Positions 1-13,100 of a stretch of DNA of 64,000 nt are shown here, piece after piece; position 1 is the stretch's first letter, and every line of letters starts with the position of its first letter. The notes under the pieces are model-generated. The model was not told where the DNA came from, did not search any database, and saw only the letters and a list, made by a program, of their open reading frames with translations. The stretch comes from Siphlonurus alternatus. Its lineage: Eukaryota > Arthropoda > Insecta > Ephemeroptera > Siphlonuridae. Both the position numbers and the translations under genes were made by a program. The stretch covers positions 13,703,971-13,767,970 of the forward strand of contig OX463785.1 of assembly GCA_949825025.1 (NCBI GenBank), in the 5' to 3' direction.

Positions 1-24
1 AAAGTCCAGTTGTCAAGACCGGCT
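1..24 (-). CDS. APN1 next exon, first eight codons only
   Basis: Acceptor gctttcag lies at 25-32. The remaining bases give A-GLDNWT in the phase required by the previous exon (AT|A). This is the counterpart of the APN2 exon at 16498-16620 ([10 protein letters not shown]). Confidence 0.65.
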
Positions 25-2074
25 CTGAAAGCAAAGATGGGAGTATTATTTTACCTACAATTATTTATAAAAATTAACAATGCTAATTAATATACATGTG
101 CACATGAATTTATAATTTTTCTGTATTACAGATTTACAGCAGATAGTATTTATGCATAATATATGCACAACTTACATCAGTGAATTTGTATTCATGCAAA
201 AGCAGATATCTGCAATAAAAAAGTTACTTTGTGAGTTAAGAGGAAAAAAAATATATATATATCAAATTGCCTTCTTTTGCATCTGCCCGAGTCTTATTTG
301 AAAAGTGTGTGGTCTGTGGAATTACGTCATAATTCAAAACAAATGGGGAGTTCCCATTTTGCTCAGTACTTTATATCTTGAAGTTAAAAAATTACAAGTT
401 TTGCTAATACATCGGGTAAAAATTCCATCTTTATAATAGTTTTAAGGTGGATCTATAACACGAGCGGAGCAAATATTTCACAATTTTTCTGAAATTATCA
501 CCTTCGTTGATATGCAACACGTGATATCGCTATCTTATAATTATTTTTAAAAAATTGCATTGTCAAATCGTGTCACACCGCGGCCGTCGCTCATCAATAT
601 GAAATATAAACCTTTATTCTAAATATTTTGAAATTTAAAACTTACATGTTAAGTGGCTCTTCTTTATCCACAGGCATGTTGGAGAGTGCAGTAAATCCTG
701 GCGCATGAGCCATGTGAACAGTAAATAGAGCCTTTAACGAGGGCTCGTCAAAGCACGGAAATGCACGTCTGGCGCCCACTGACTCAAATTGAGTCACTGC
801 CAGCCATCTGGTGGAGAAAATGTTAACTGTTACTTTGCTGAAATTTTAATAGCAAAAAATAAATAAATAAATAAATAAAATTTGTATTATATCTCTTTCT
901 CTTTATTGTATATACTCGTATATTAACTGTACTGTAATAACAAAAATAAAACTTCGAGGCAGGTGAAATAATATTACCAATTCTGTAATTTCAAGAGATT
1001 TTAAATTTGCAGATTTTTTAATTAAAAGAAGTGCAGTAGTTTTATCATGCACACTATAGAGGCTTCAAGTCAGCTGATTTTTCGGTGTTCCCACCCGCTA
1101 TACCAAACCTATGTAAAAAACAACAACATGAATTCGTTTTTTTCACTAAGAATAAAATTTTTCCAAACTGAAGAATACAGTAGATAATTCAAGATTTATA
1201 TTTTTTACTTGATTTATAACCGAGAAAAGTTAAAAAAAAAACACTTTGCTTCATTTCCAAGTGCAAGATGGACCTTAGCGACAACAGTTTCGCAGCGCAA
1301 GCGCACTCACTTGAAGCCTCTATTTGACTGTATTTGACATCTCAACTGAATGAAAGTGTACGCCAACAACATATATTATCAAAAATTAGTTACAATTTTC
1401 TTTAGTAAAAAAAATAAAAATAGTTAAATTAATAAAATTATAAGTATTTTAACTTTTACTTGTTTTTGTATAAAGTTATATAGGGTATACTTAATAAAGA
1501 AAATAAATAAAAATACTTACTTGAGAGTTCCATCATCTCCAGTATATGAACTTCTATAAAATCCATCTAACTCTCCATTTAATTTTCCAATAAAATCAAT
1601 TTTTAAATAATATCTCGTTCCTCTTCCTAATGGCTTCTCAAGTTTAATTTCTAAGAAATTTTTATCATCATCAGGCTCTGACTGGATCACATTTGTAACC
1701 TTTACTGTACTAATACCACCTATGTGAGTGACAGTGATGGAGTCAGTGATAATTTCCATATCAAAAGCATGTAATTTAATTGTGTCTGTAGCTACTTGAA
1801 CAAAACACAAAATTGTGACTGTTCCATCAAATGTGAAATTTTTATTTTCTGGTGTATCCAAATAAGGGATGATTTTGATATCATATTCTTGGGGCTTGAT
1901 AAATTTCGGTAGAATATATTCTGAAAGTTCTGCCCTGTTATTTGAGGACTTATGAGGGGCTAGTTCGGAGCGGTCTCTCCGTAACCATAGTGGAGTCGAG
2001 GAAACAAGAGCTGCTAACAATACTATTGTTGAGATAATACGCAACAATGTACGAGTGACCATGGTGGTGATTCT
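1..2074 (-). CDS. Aminopeptidase N-like gene 1 (M1 metallopeptidase), 5' part, truncated by the window edge
   Basis: Three coding exons can be read: 1521-2074 (ATG at 2060-2062), 646-807 and 1-24, joined in frame through GT-AG introns (AA|A gives Lys, AT|A gives Ile); about 242 residues lie in the window. The protein starts [20 protein letters not shown], a signal peptide, followed by the M1 N-terminal beta domain with an NFT glycosylation sequon and the family signature [12 protein letters not shown]. The catalytic GAMEN and HExxH parts lie beyond the left edge. It is the tandem paralogue of the gene at 7214-18517; both share the stretch SSTPLW(L/V)RR after the signal peptide and the same intron positions. 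An acceptor (tgtttcag) falls 12 nt before the ATG, so there is a noncoding first exon; a possible donor GTGAGT at 2241-2246 and TATATAAAA at 2289-2297 are candidates only. The inferred role is a gut-surface exopeptidase for dietary peptides. Confidence 0.9.
646..807 (-). CDS. APN1 exon with [12 protein letters not shown] signature
   Basis: This 162-nt exon starts after an ag at 808-809 and ends at GT (644-645). It encodes [20 protein letters not shown] and onward, the substrate-pocket signature of M1 aminopeptidases. It aligns with the APN2 exon at 17088-17246. Confidence 0.88.
1059..1320. mobile_element. MITE, TIR family GAGGCTTCAAGT, in APN1 intron
   Basis: The terminal inverted repeat GAGGCTTCAAGT is at the left and ACTTGAAGCCTC at the right, flanked by TA on both sides, as in Tc1/mariner-type insertions. 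A second copy is at 45497-45779 with the same interior. No coding capacity is visible. Confidence 0.75.
1521..2074 (-). CDS. APN1 exon with start codon and signal peptide
   Basis: Acceptor tgtttcag lies at 2075-2082 and donor AA|GTAAGT at 1515-1520. The start ATG is at 2060-2062 in the context CACCATGG. Residues 1-22 form a hydrophobic signal peptide; the rest is the start of the M1 N-terminal domain, ending in a GDDGTL stretch. The open frame extends to 2092, but those extra codons belong to the preceding intron. Confidence 0.88.
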
Positions 2075-2288
2075 GAAACAGTTAAAACACATCAGATGAA
2101 TTTTTAACTTTTTAAAATACAGTGTATTTCCAAATATAATTGATTTATTGCTGAAGATATTATTTTAGAATTTGATTGAGGAATCATAAAAAAAAGCATT
2201 AAAGTATTATGATACTGTTATCTGTCAAGAAAAGATAGGAACTCACTTTTAGAAGTGTATAGTTGTTTTTTTTATCACTAAAACTCAA

Positions 2289-2297
2289 TTTTATATA
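2289..2297 (-). promoter_or_regulatory. Candidate TATA box of APN1
   Basis: TATATAAAA on the minus strand lies about 40 bp upstream of a GTGAGT donor (2241-2246). Together they could mark a very short noncoding first exon about 170 bp upstream of the coding exon. In such AT-rich DNA this could be chance. Confidence 0.3.
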
Positions 2298-2299
2298 AT

Positions 2300-4434
2300 T
2301 GAGATAACAAAAAATATTTTCTTATACCAAAAAACTACATGGAAACAGTAAAATTTGATTTTTTGATTTTTCCTGTGCTAATTTTATCATTAAAGTAATA
2401 AATTAAATTTATAAACCTTGATGAATATTTTTATGTAATAATTAAGTTGCATTTATATAATAACATATTCTAGTTACTAGTTACGAAATATAAAAAAATG
2501 GTTAAAAGCTTTGAAATATTTATTACAATAATTTACTATTTTCCATTACTTTTTTTACGCATATTTTAAAAATTAAAATATTCAACATTAAGTAATTATA
2601 CTGGAATTAATTTGACTTATTTAATTCAAACAAATAAAACAGATTGTGTAATATTTAGATAAAAAAAAAACGCTCTCTCGCGGGTTCTAAAAATCAAGGG
2701 TCTTGCGTAAAACCCTACAAAATGTTAAAGCAGTTATCACATAACTTATCTGAACTGACTTCTTAATTGATGTGGTCAGAAAATAATTCTGAGATAAAAA
2801 TGTTAATTGAAGGCTAATCTTGATTGATTGTGAAAATTAATTACGTTAAGTCATTGCAAGAAATTATTATAATCTTTAATAAAATGATGTAATAAAATAC
2901 TGAAGTATAGTATTATATAATATAATAATTAGTTTTAATGAAAGAATAGAAAATTAAATAATTTATACAGAACAGTTGAGCATAGGGATTTTATTTTTTT
3001 ATTTCTTGCTGCAACTAAACTCCCTAAGAACTGGACACTTATTATCGACTTAGCACATTTTTTTTTTATTATTTTATTGAGCAACATTTTAAACTGTATT
3101 CTAACTAAATGTTGTGTCCATTTTGATGTAAATGTATAACTTATAACTAAATTCATAAAATTAGGCAAAATGTTGGCTTGTAAAATTATCTACATTAGAA
3201 AATATTGTAAAAAAAAAATGCACCACGTGATATTTTAATGTACAGTTAAATTGTTAAAATCCTGTAATTTACTCAATGTGAGAAATATAGGTTTCATCAT
3301 AATTTATAAATTACAACATATTTAAGAATATATTTTATAACATTTAAATTAAATGTATTATATTCTCTGGCATTAATTAAAAACAAAAATATTTTACTTT
3401 AATATGTAAAAAAACATTTTTTTCCTGTTTTAAAGAAAAAAAATTGTCACTAATTATGATCATCTCCCCGTCAATTTAGGCAACTCGTTTTGCATTGTAA
3501 CGGAGTATGTTGATAGTGAACTCAAACTGTTGACATAAAAATTTGTACATTTAGATGCCTAATTTAAAGTGAGATATTTCTGGCAAGTTTTTAGTAAGTA
3601 ATTTGAAGCATTAATTACTATTGCTTTTCTTTTAAATAGAGTATTGATATTAAACTTGTATCTTTTATACCTAAATATTGTGAAAAATGGTATATTTTGA
3701 TAATAAAACCTATATTGATACTAAAACTGTCTACATTATATGATTATAATTTAAAATATTTATTTTATATTGCATTTTAAAGCAATTTGAATTAAAAATA
3801 AATTACCTTTCTTGGGTTCAGTTGTTTAAACCCACTCTGTTCCTAGAGATGTAGTTAGGTTGAATCTTCGGGTCTAAATGCTCCTACGCACTCTTATTGC
3901 ATGTGATTTGCACCTGTTCTTATCAGATCCTCAGCTAATCTTGGTAACACCGCATGTCCCATGATAAAATAATCCATCAAATCCACAGTCACTTTTCATT
4001 ATCTATATAGAAATGGTGTCAAAGTTAGTATGGAAATTGATGTCATAATCTTATTGACTGTTTTTAATCAAACAAGTTGATTTGTTATAGAATTTATATA
4101 AGAAGAAGAATATGAAAAAAAACTGCTTAAATGTTTTTTATTGCGAATACCAATAATCAATATAATGGTATCTTCAAATTTTTCCCCTTAAAATCTATAT
4201 AATGTTATATAATGATCATGTAACGTTAATGTTATATAATAATAATCATGTAACGTCTTTCTGTAATTTTTTGCATTTCTATGACGTCATATTAAAATGT
4301 GTTCTAAGATAATGCTCACGATATGAAATAAATGTTAAAGGGTCCATAAAAATCTGTTTTTTATAATACTTAGGGTCCTTCACCGAAATAATTATGGAAT
4401 ACAACATTTCAATCAAGGTTGTTGTCTATTTCAC
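2300..4434. other. AT-rich spacer without recognisable gene
   Basis: No conserved coding pattern, no splice-consistent exon and no RNA gene was seen. Short open frames here have low-complexity, spacer-like composition. Confidence 0.6.
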
Positions 4435-4749
4435 TTAAAGTAGAGGGTCTATCAGCTGATGTCAAAAAATGAAAACTGAGTTAGTATTTTTTTTTTAAAT
4501 AGTTCCAGTGCTCTTACACATGGGACCGAAATTTAAAAAAATCCATCTCACATAGGTTCTCCAGAAAAAAAAAAATACAAAGTCAGAGTGAACGCGTCGC
4601 TTATATAACATGAGGCCTTACCTAAAAATGATCCTCGAATATCATGAAAAAATACACCGTTAGGTGGTATGAAAAAATTATGACGATGTTGTATGACCCG
4701 AGCTCTAACAGAAAAACGAATAAAAAAAATCACTTGAATCTATTTTTCC

Positions 4750-4783
<34 letters not shown>

Positions 4784-5139
4784 AGAAAATTTCCCATGTT
4801 AATTCTCATAAGAGTTTTTCGTGATTTTATGACGGGAAAACGGATTCGAGAACATATGTTTTTTAAACAACTTTTGTTTAAAGCTCGAGCCATGGAACAT
4901 GGCTATATTTTTTTCGTACCACCTAACGGTGCATTTTTTTCGAGATATTCGAGGTTGTTTTTTCAGGTAATGTTAAATGACGCGTTCTCTCTGACTTTGG
5001 ATTTTTTTTTTCTGGAGAACCTTTGTGAGATGGAATCTTTTGGATTTCGGTTCCATATGTAGGAGCACTGGAACTATTTTAAAAAAAATACTAACTCGTT
5101 TTTTTTTGTTGTCTTTTTTCTAGTAGACCCTTTACTTAA
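4435..5139. mobile_element. Fold-back element / MITE with long inverted arms
   Basis: The outer ends pair (left near 4435-4451 contains AGAGGGTCTA; right near 5124-5139 contains TAGACCCTTT). Inner arms of roughly 250-300 bp are imperfect reverse complements, for example CCAGTGCTC at about 4505 against GAGCACTGG at about 5063, and GGTTCTCCAGAAAA at 4554 against TTTTCTGGAGAACC at 5009. The short open frames on both strands are mirror images of each other, as expected of a fold-back and not of genes. Confidence 0.7.
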
Positions 5140-6232
5140 CTTAACATTCTCATACAAGAAATTAAAATGCTTTCTATTGTAAGATTTATAAAACGTTTAA
5201 AATAGTTTATATAATATATTATATATATACTAAATTGTTTAAAAATAAACCAAAGGTTAATGTAACTCATAGAAGTAATTTTAACTTGATTTATTATGTA
5301 AATTTAATTTTAAAAATTATATCAAATATTTCCATGCCAGTTAAGTTAATAGTTATTTTATTATTATATTTAATTAAAATTTGCGTTAATAATTATAAAT
5401 AAAATACGCTAAGCTCAGATTTTGTTTAAGATTTTTAAGAATGAGGAACTGAATTTAAAGATTTCCTTCGTTTGATTGAACACGAATAAATTATTAGTTA
5501 AAAAAAATTAAATCTTAAAAATACTAGTATTAACTTTTTACTGTGGTGACAAAATTGATATATTAATTTATTGCATCAAATTACGTCATCTTTATTATTT
5601 TTTCCCAGTACTCTTAATACGTCTATTATCACTTAATATCTTAATAAAAAAAAATATAACGTACTGCAAAACATGATTGATCGGACTGTCAAGCATAAAT
5701 GATAAGAAAGAATTAAATGTGAGAATTTTTTAGATAAAAAAATAAAATCGTATTAGTAATGCAGGAATTACAATAATCCGTTTTTAAATATAATTAATTA
5801 CAATTTAAATTTATAATACTATAAGTATATGCCTGAATATCACAGAAGCAACGTAAAATTTAAAAAAAAAATTATTTACACAAATTGTTTTGTCTTTCAA
5901 TTTTATACAGATATTAAAGAAAAAATATAAAATTTTAACTAAAAAGAATAAGCGGAATTTCTATGCTAGACTATATATTAATTAAAAGAGGTAAATCCTA
6001 AAGATCGATAATGAATAATAATGAAATTTCAAAGTGGAAGCTATAATAGCAAAAAGTTTAATAAATTCAAATTGATAAATTCAATACAATTATTATAATA
6101 AATAATTGGTATATTTTACAATTTCATAGTTTTTATCTTGCTAATTAATTTTTTTAAAACATTTTTAAACAATTGTTTACATAAACATAACAAAAAAAAA
6201 ACAAATATAGCATATAACATTAAAAATAAGAC
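5140..6232. other. AT-rich spacer
   Basis: I see nothing supportable as a gene or RNA here. Confidence 0.6.
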
Positions 6233-6562
6233 CTAAAGCCGATATTACACGATACAATTTTTCTGATTATTGCATACAATTTTTCCTTACAAGAAAATTT
6301 CAATTCCATTTGTTTGTATGGAGATGAAAATTTCTTGCAAGGAAAAATTGTATATAAAATTGTATCGTGTGAAGCCGGTATTACACGATAAAATTGTATC
6401 GTGTAATATAGGCTTAAAGCCGATATTACACGATGCAATTTGCATACAATTTTTCCTTGCAAGAAAATTTCATCTCCATACAAACAAATGGAGTTCAAGT
6501 TTTCTTGAAAGGAAAAATTGTATGCAATAGTTGGAATAATTGTATCGTTTAATACTGGCTTA
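6233..6562. mobile_element. Tandem palindromic MITEs, TAAGCCGGTATTACACGATAC family
   Basis: Two near-palindromic copies lie head to tail (about 6233-6414 and 6416-6562). Each has ends reading TAAAGCCGATATTACACGAT and arms containing ACAATTTTTCCTTACAAGAA with its complement. A mini-palindrome sits at the junction. Related copies are at 20640-20752, 25399-25539, 41239-41336 and 47909-48062. The short opposite-strand ORFs here are products of the palindrome. Confidence 0.8.
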
Positions 6563-7131
6563 ATACCGGCTTAACATTATATTCATTACAAATATACACA
6601 TGATATAATATGCAGTGGGATGTTATTTTTAACTGATGAATATCAGAATAGTAGTATACAGTAAATACTGAACGCCACAGCTGTTTAAGGTACACTCAAA
6701 TCGTTAAAAAATTTCCACCTTCATGTACAATCGCACCAACAGGTTACACATGTTATGTTATGGCAATAGAAACTGCATTTGCATGTTTTTAGTTGGACAG
6801 GACTGGGAAAAAATTATACAACAAAGTGGACAATTTAAAACTAATAAAACAGTGTTGCTCGGTTAATGGAGGTCTCTAGCCAATGTTACACGATAATTGT
6901 TTTATATTAATTGCTTACAAGAAAATGTCAACTTTTTACATGTAAGTGTACTTAATTTTGCTTTTACGGAAAAATTATAACTTAGGCAGGTCGCACACAG
7001 CCGCGTATTTATGCGATCGTATATACGTTTCTCATTTAGAATCGGTTTTAAATTTCTTATCTTATCATACAAAGGCATACGATTCGAAGCTGTGTTCGTT
7101 AATTACACCTGATTACATAGATTCTTTTTTT

Positions 7132-7137
7132 TTTAAT
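7132..7137 (-). terminator. Candidate poly(A) signal of APN2 (ATTAAA)
   Basis: ATTAAA on the minus strand lies about 77 nt downstream of the APN2 stop codon. It is the nearest standard variant in the 3' flank. Confidence 0.45.
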
Positions 7138-7213
7138 GGTGCAAAATCATATACGATTTAGTGTGAGACAAGCCTTATAATACTAACTTAAATGATGACA
7201 TACATAAGGTGGT

Positions 7214-7441
7214 CTAGGCTGACATTAGAGCCGACATAAGGGTAGCTAGTAACAGTAAGGGACACACGACTGCCAGGGTCGCTGCGCTGTCTCCACGTTT
7301 CTCGTCCAGGTAAGATACCACGTTCTCACGGTGCAGCTCGTGCCACGTCAGGGTCTCGTCAACCGTCTTGATGGCGGCCTGCACGGCGTTCTTCACCTCA
7401 CTCTCCAGCTCAGCCTCGTTCTTAGAGTAGAAATCCTCCAG
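7214..7441 (-). CDS. APN2 last exon with GPI-type C-terminal tail
   Basis: Acceptor ttgtatag lies at 7442-7449 and the stop TAG at 7214-7216. The exon starts [13 protein letters not shown]. It ends in a small-residue stretch (RGDSAA, a plausible omega region) followed by about 20 hydrophobic residues ([20 protein letters not shown]) and the stop, with no cytoplasmic tail. This is the layout of a GPI-anchor signal and fits gut APNs. Confidence 0.88.
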   Translation of the reverse strand: MEDFYSKNEAELESEVKNAVQAAIKTVDETLTWHELHRENVVSYLDEKRGDSAATLAVVCPLLLLATLMSALMSA

Positions 7442-10140
7442 CTATACAAGTTCATATGTCAAATGCAATTATACTACAAAAGTAGAAGGATATTTGGCTG
7501 AAATATAAAAAATATGGAAAATCTAGCAGATAGTTCAATCCGTAATAAAATGAATCTATGAAAAAAGTTACAGGTTTAAAACTGAACTAAATTGTCCAGA
7601 AACCTTAATACTTTCTGGGGTAATCTTACACTTGCAACGTTTTGATAAAGATGCTGAAATAATTAGTCATGCTACATGCATGCAGTATGTAAAATTGCCA
7701 CAGCTCATATAAACGTAATACAGATATGAGACTGGATTAAAATTCGTCATTATGTCAATACTTGATAATGGTTATCAGATTGCAGGGTACATATAAAATA
7801 ACACGCTTATTATAAATATATAATATCGTGCAAAAAAAGTATTAATAAGTTAAAAATGTTAAATAAAACTAGGCTTACAATTAGATTATAAATTAAGAAA
7901 AAAAAAAGTTAAATTTAAAATTTATTTTTTAATTTTATTTTGCAATAAAGATGCTAAATTGTATATTTAATATATTTATAATTTAAAAATATTTATTTTT
8001 AATACTTATATGCTTACTTATTTTAAGTATACTTTAATTTTTAAAGCAATCAAAGTGACATTTCCACATTTCCAGGGGTCATTATTACAATACTTTTATT
8101 AATACCGTACCTACTATACAGTATAATGATTTGATAAACGCGCGGCAATGAAATACAATTTTACACTCTACATTCGTTTTCAAGCCCACATAATTTATAT
8201 TACTCGTTTTATTTTATGACACTCAGTATAATAATATAACTAACTTTTGTAATCGGAATCTTAGCAAGGATTGGTTAGACTGGTTCTCTTACCTTTGTTT
8301 TGTGTTCCTGTGTGTTCAGTTTGGCTGCGATTCCAGAAAAGACGCGGTTGAAAACGCCAAAACCTCCGTAACTGAAACAAATGATAAAAATAATCGACCT
8401 TTAGCTAAATTGTTTTTTGTAATATATGTATAATTGTTAACTTTATTCATTATGTGATCTTATAAACTATTTTGATGATCTAATCAATGTACTGTACACT
8501 ATATATAACTTTTTAAAACTGTCCACTTTTCAATATTATCATTGTATAAAAAAAAAAATGTATTCAACCATTCTGGGTATTATTATGTAGTTAGTTAATT
8601 ATGTAGTTAATGCTACGTTTTGATGCAAAAAAAAATAATAAAAAATAACTTATTATAATTAATTATTATTGACAGGATTTTTTTTTAACCGTGGAAATCC
8701 TGTCAGGACGGTCACCCTGTACTTTTTATTTTTATCAATGTACCATAGTGATATCCTAAGCCTGGGGAACCACACACAAAATTAATGCATCACTGCACTG
8801 AGTGGAAAACGAGATGAATTATCCCCAGGGAGAAGGAGCAACGTAATTTTTACTTGAAAAGGTCACCCATCCAAGTACTAACCATGATTAACACATTAGT
8901 TATCCTAAAGTTTATGACTTGACTTACATGTCCTTGAGGATGGAGAAGTGGTTGAGCAGAAAGTCGAGCGCGATGTCCACTCCTAGTCGATTGTTGTACA
9001 CGGCGGTGAGTACGTTGCGAGCGTCCTGGGAGCGAATACGAGAGTTCGGCACGATCGACTCGGACAGGTAGCTGCAAGGAAACGTCACTTGTCAGTAATT
9101 CGTAAAAAGGTGGTAGAATTCAAGTAGTTATTTTATTGTACAGTCAGAAAATTTCCTTTTGCAGCTTTTTGTTAATTACTATACCGCGTTATTCTTACGG
9201 AGCAGAAAAATGAAATTTTCCGAGGCGATGACTGTACAACCTATATCCCTTACTAATTTTACTGCATTTAACACCCTATTCCCTTATCTATATATTATAT
9301 TGTTATATATTTAAGTTTTAATGCTGATTTTTAATCTGATTGTAAATTATTTCTGTTTACAGATATGTTTTTCTTTTTTTCTTTTTTTTATATATGAATA
9401 TGAATCGGTTCTGCAGTTACGAACACACCTAACATGTATTTTTTATAATATAGAGGTTATTCAAAAGGAGGAAAGTTTCACACGCTCCTACAAGAGTCTG
9501 GTTTGAAGAACCCCCGTTACGACTCACTCTTCCAGCAGCGTGGTATCCGAGGAACATCCCAGGGCGCTGATGATGAGGGCCTGTTCGGAGGCCAAGTTGG
9601 AGGAAGCCTCGTAGCGTTCAAATAAGAAGTCGTACTCCGTCTGTGCACCCTCCCGCATTCCCGCGCAGTACACCACGCTCTTCAGGTCGGGGGCAATGCT
9701 GGGGGCAAAAGTAATTGAAATCTGTTGTTTAGCTTTCTGGAATTCAGCTGCAAATATCTTAAAACATAAATGCTTACAAAGCCTAGCTGCATACAATTTG
9801 GTTTTTTACAAAGGAGTATAGTAAATCAGTCGCCCAACACATAAGCTGAAATGTTGTTCCTTCACTGCACTCCTGTTTATAATGTTTTTTTCATTTGGGA
9901 GTTGAAACTCAACTTTACCACATTTTTAAAAAAATAAACATTCATAATTGAATTTTTTTTTTTTTTTTTTTTAGTTTTTAGTCAAACCCTATTGGGTACT
10001 ACTATTATTGAATTTATAGTATTAACAAAAGTTTTTCAATAATTTGCCCCTCCAACAATGTGTACGCAGTATTAAGCAATAGATCCAACAAACGTTGAAC
10101 ATTCGGTATATTTATTTAAACAATAATAATATATATTTTA

Positions 10141-10175
<35 letters not shown>

Positions 10176-13100
10176 AATTATTAAATAAAGTGTTTCATAA
10201 AATATTATTTTATTATTTTAAAAATTAAAAAATTAAATAATTATAATGTATTTTTTATATTTTCAAAATATTTTTTTAATAATATTATAACTTTTTCAAA
10301 TAATGTCATCTTTTTGTAACTACAACTCACGGGTTCTGCTGCGGCGTGTCCTGCCACTGTTTGAAGAGCCTCGCAGCCTCCAAGTTGCAGTCCTCATCTC
10401 CAAGAAGACACGCCCACTTGAGCACCACGGACCTTTTGAGTCTCATCACGTGTGAGTCATCCTCGGTCACCGTGAACCCGTTCACCAGAGAGTACACAGT
10501 CTCCAGCTTAGTCAGCATATACCACTGAGGACAGAATGTAGCATGTACTATCATGATCAATAATGTGAGTTCTTAAAATCTGGACAAATTTAGTGAAAGG
10601 AAAAGTGTCCAATCCTACATTTATGTTAATGTGAACAAAATAAACAGTAGTTAAGAAACCTGCTATTATATTAATATGCCAATATAATATATATTATATT
10701 ATTGTGGTATTAATGTTATGAGTAAAAGCCCTATATATTATTTGAAGTTTGTCATGCTACTATAAAAAATATAAAAATACGATGATCAACATATAAAGCC
10801 GTCTTAAAAAATTGTCAATTCCCCATAAAATACCTTCATTTTTTTTTAACTAGAAATTCGCTATAGCAGTCAAACATCTCAAATTTGATTGTTACCTCAA
10901 ACAGCTGTCTCGACTGCTCCTCATAGTTGAGTCTGTCGTTGAGGTACCCCATGGCGGTGAGCGCCACGGCCCAGGGGTGGTACTCTGTCTCGTGGGAGAG
11001 GTAGCCCGTGGTGTCGAGGGCCAGGTTGTAGTCCAACAGTCCGGCACGTGCCAGGGCCAGCGAGTCGTCCATCAGCTGAGCGCGGTTGATCACGTGGATC
11101 TTGGACATCTCCGAGTGGTCGTTGAGAGCCGTGGAGAGAAGACCCCAGTTGGTAGCGTCGTAGTTCACGCGGTAGTAGCCTGGAAGGAGGGTTGTTGGAG
11201 TTGTTATTAATTTAATTTAAAGAAAACCCACTCGTGCATCCGGGAGGTGATTGATGGCATCCTCCATCAATTGCCGACCATCCTGACTGAGGTTTCCATG
11301 GTTTCCTTAGTTACAACCAGGCGAATGCTGGGATGGATTGCTTAGGCCATGGCCGCCTCGGTTTGGAAGGGACCCACAAAAGTAGGGTCTGCGAAGAGCC
11401 GGGAGGTTAAATTCAGTCTTAATTGTGGCCAGTACCCTGTACTAGCAAAGAATTGAGATGTTAACATCTCAATTCCTTGGTACTAGGGTTGAGTTGAAGC
11501 AAAAGAATTTTAAATAAATTGGAAATTTCATGTCTTTGAGTAGTAGACTATTCCACACTTTCATAAGGCAATATAACATATATAATAATTAGATTAATTA
11601 GTAAATGTACCAGATCCGATGCTAAGTGCGATAGGGCTTATCATATAATAAAGTATTGTAACGTATTATTTTTCATTTACATGTTTAAATATTGGCACAT
11701 GTCGATACATAAATTTACTAACCCCTTGTGACCAGTAAACGCAACCTCGCATTATAAAAATGTTAAATGGGTTGCATAGCTCTTTTGTCTGCAGGCGTTA
11801 AAATAATGGCGGCCTTCGTAAAAGTTATTTTGAAATTAAATGATATTTAATAATTTATTATATTTATATAAAAAAAAGTTCTGTCACACGCGTTCACCTG
11901 GGGATGTGTAAAAAGATAATATATACTTTTTGTCTACCACGGATTAGAAATATATTTAACCCTAGCATTGCCAAGGTCTTTTTGTCCCATGCATTACTAA
12001 AGGGATGGGGGATTTCAAAAAACCCACTAGCTAAATTCCTGTACTAAACTATTTACTTTTTGCATATAGAGAGCTATGAATGCTATGATAAGCTAAGAGG
12101 AGGGAATTTAAATTTTGTAACTTGAAAACAAAGGACTATTGATCTGGTATTGACTGTACTTATAAATTACTAATAGATTCATAATTTTAGAAACATTTCG
12201 TATATAGGTTTTAGAAACGATTAGAATATTATCTAAATCTGTTTTTAAAGTATTTTTGTGTAAGCTACACACTCCATGATCTCACCAACTTGTTGCAGAT
12301 TGAAGATGACCCACTGCTCACTAGTGGCCGGAAGGTCAAGGGTCAACTCAGGTCCCTGATTCCACACGAACGTGAGGTCAATGAACTCAGGTTTGGCAGC
12401 AGAGGTCATCGTGAGAGGTATCCACCACACCTCAGTGGGTGTTGTCTCGGGGTCTTTGAGGGTATAGAAACGCTCCTGAAATTGAAGTTATAATTCTAAT
12501 ATATTCTAAAAGGTTTAGTAGATTTTTCATTTTATTAGAGTTTACATTTTGATGTATTAATATTTTACTTTAAATTTTAATGTTTATTTAAGTTAAGTTA
12601 ATGTTTTCTTTAAAAGACGTAGTGACAGGTGACAGTGTAATAAAGTTAATGCAAAGATTATAATCGAGGTGTTAATTAAATTTTTATTTCTATTAAATAA
12701 TTAAAAAATTGACAACTTTTTATGACAGAACCCTGACACATAACCGGGTGACCTCTGCCTTGGCTGCACTGTAATTCCTGATTAAGGTGACTACGGAATA
12801 TACCTATATGACCTTGAAACGTACCTGGGTGACCTTGGCGCTGGTTCCATCATAATCTCTAGTAACGGTGACCACGGGATAGCCCGCCTGGATGGTCCAA
12901 GTGTCCATCACGGCCTTGAGTTTGACACCCTCTGGAAGGACACCCTCTGCAGAAGTTTGCAGACCGGCCCACAAATCGTCCGGAACAGCATTACCCAATG
13001 CTCTATTTAAAACAATAAATTAATAATTTACTATCTTTTAGCATTCATGTTACAGAAAAAAAGAGATTATTACGATTAAGGATATTAGTATACTTACTTG

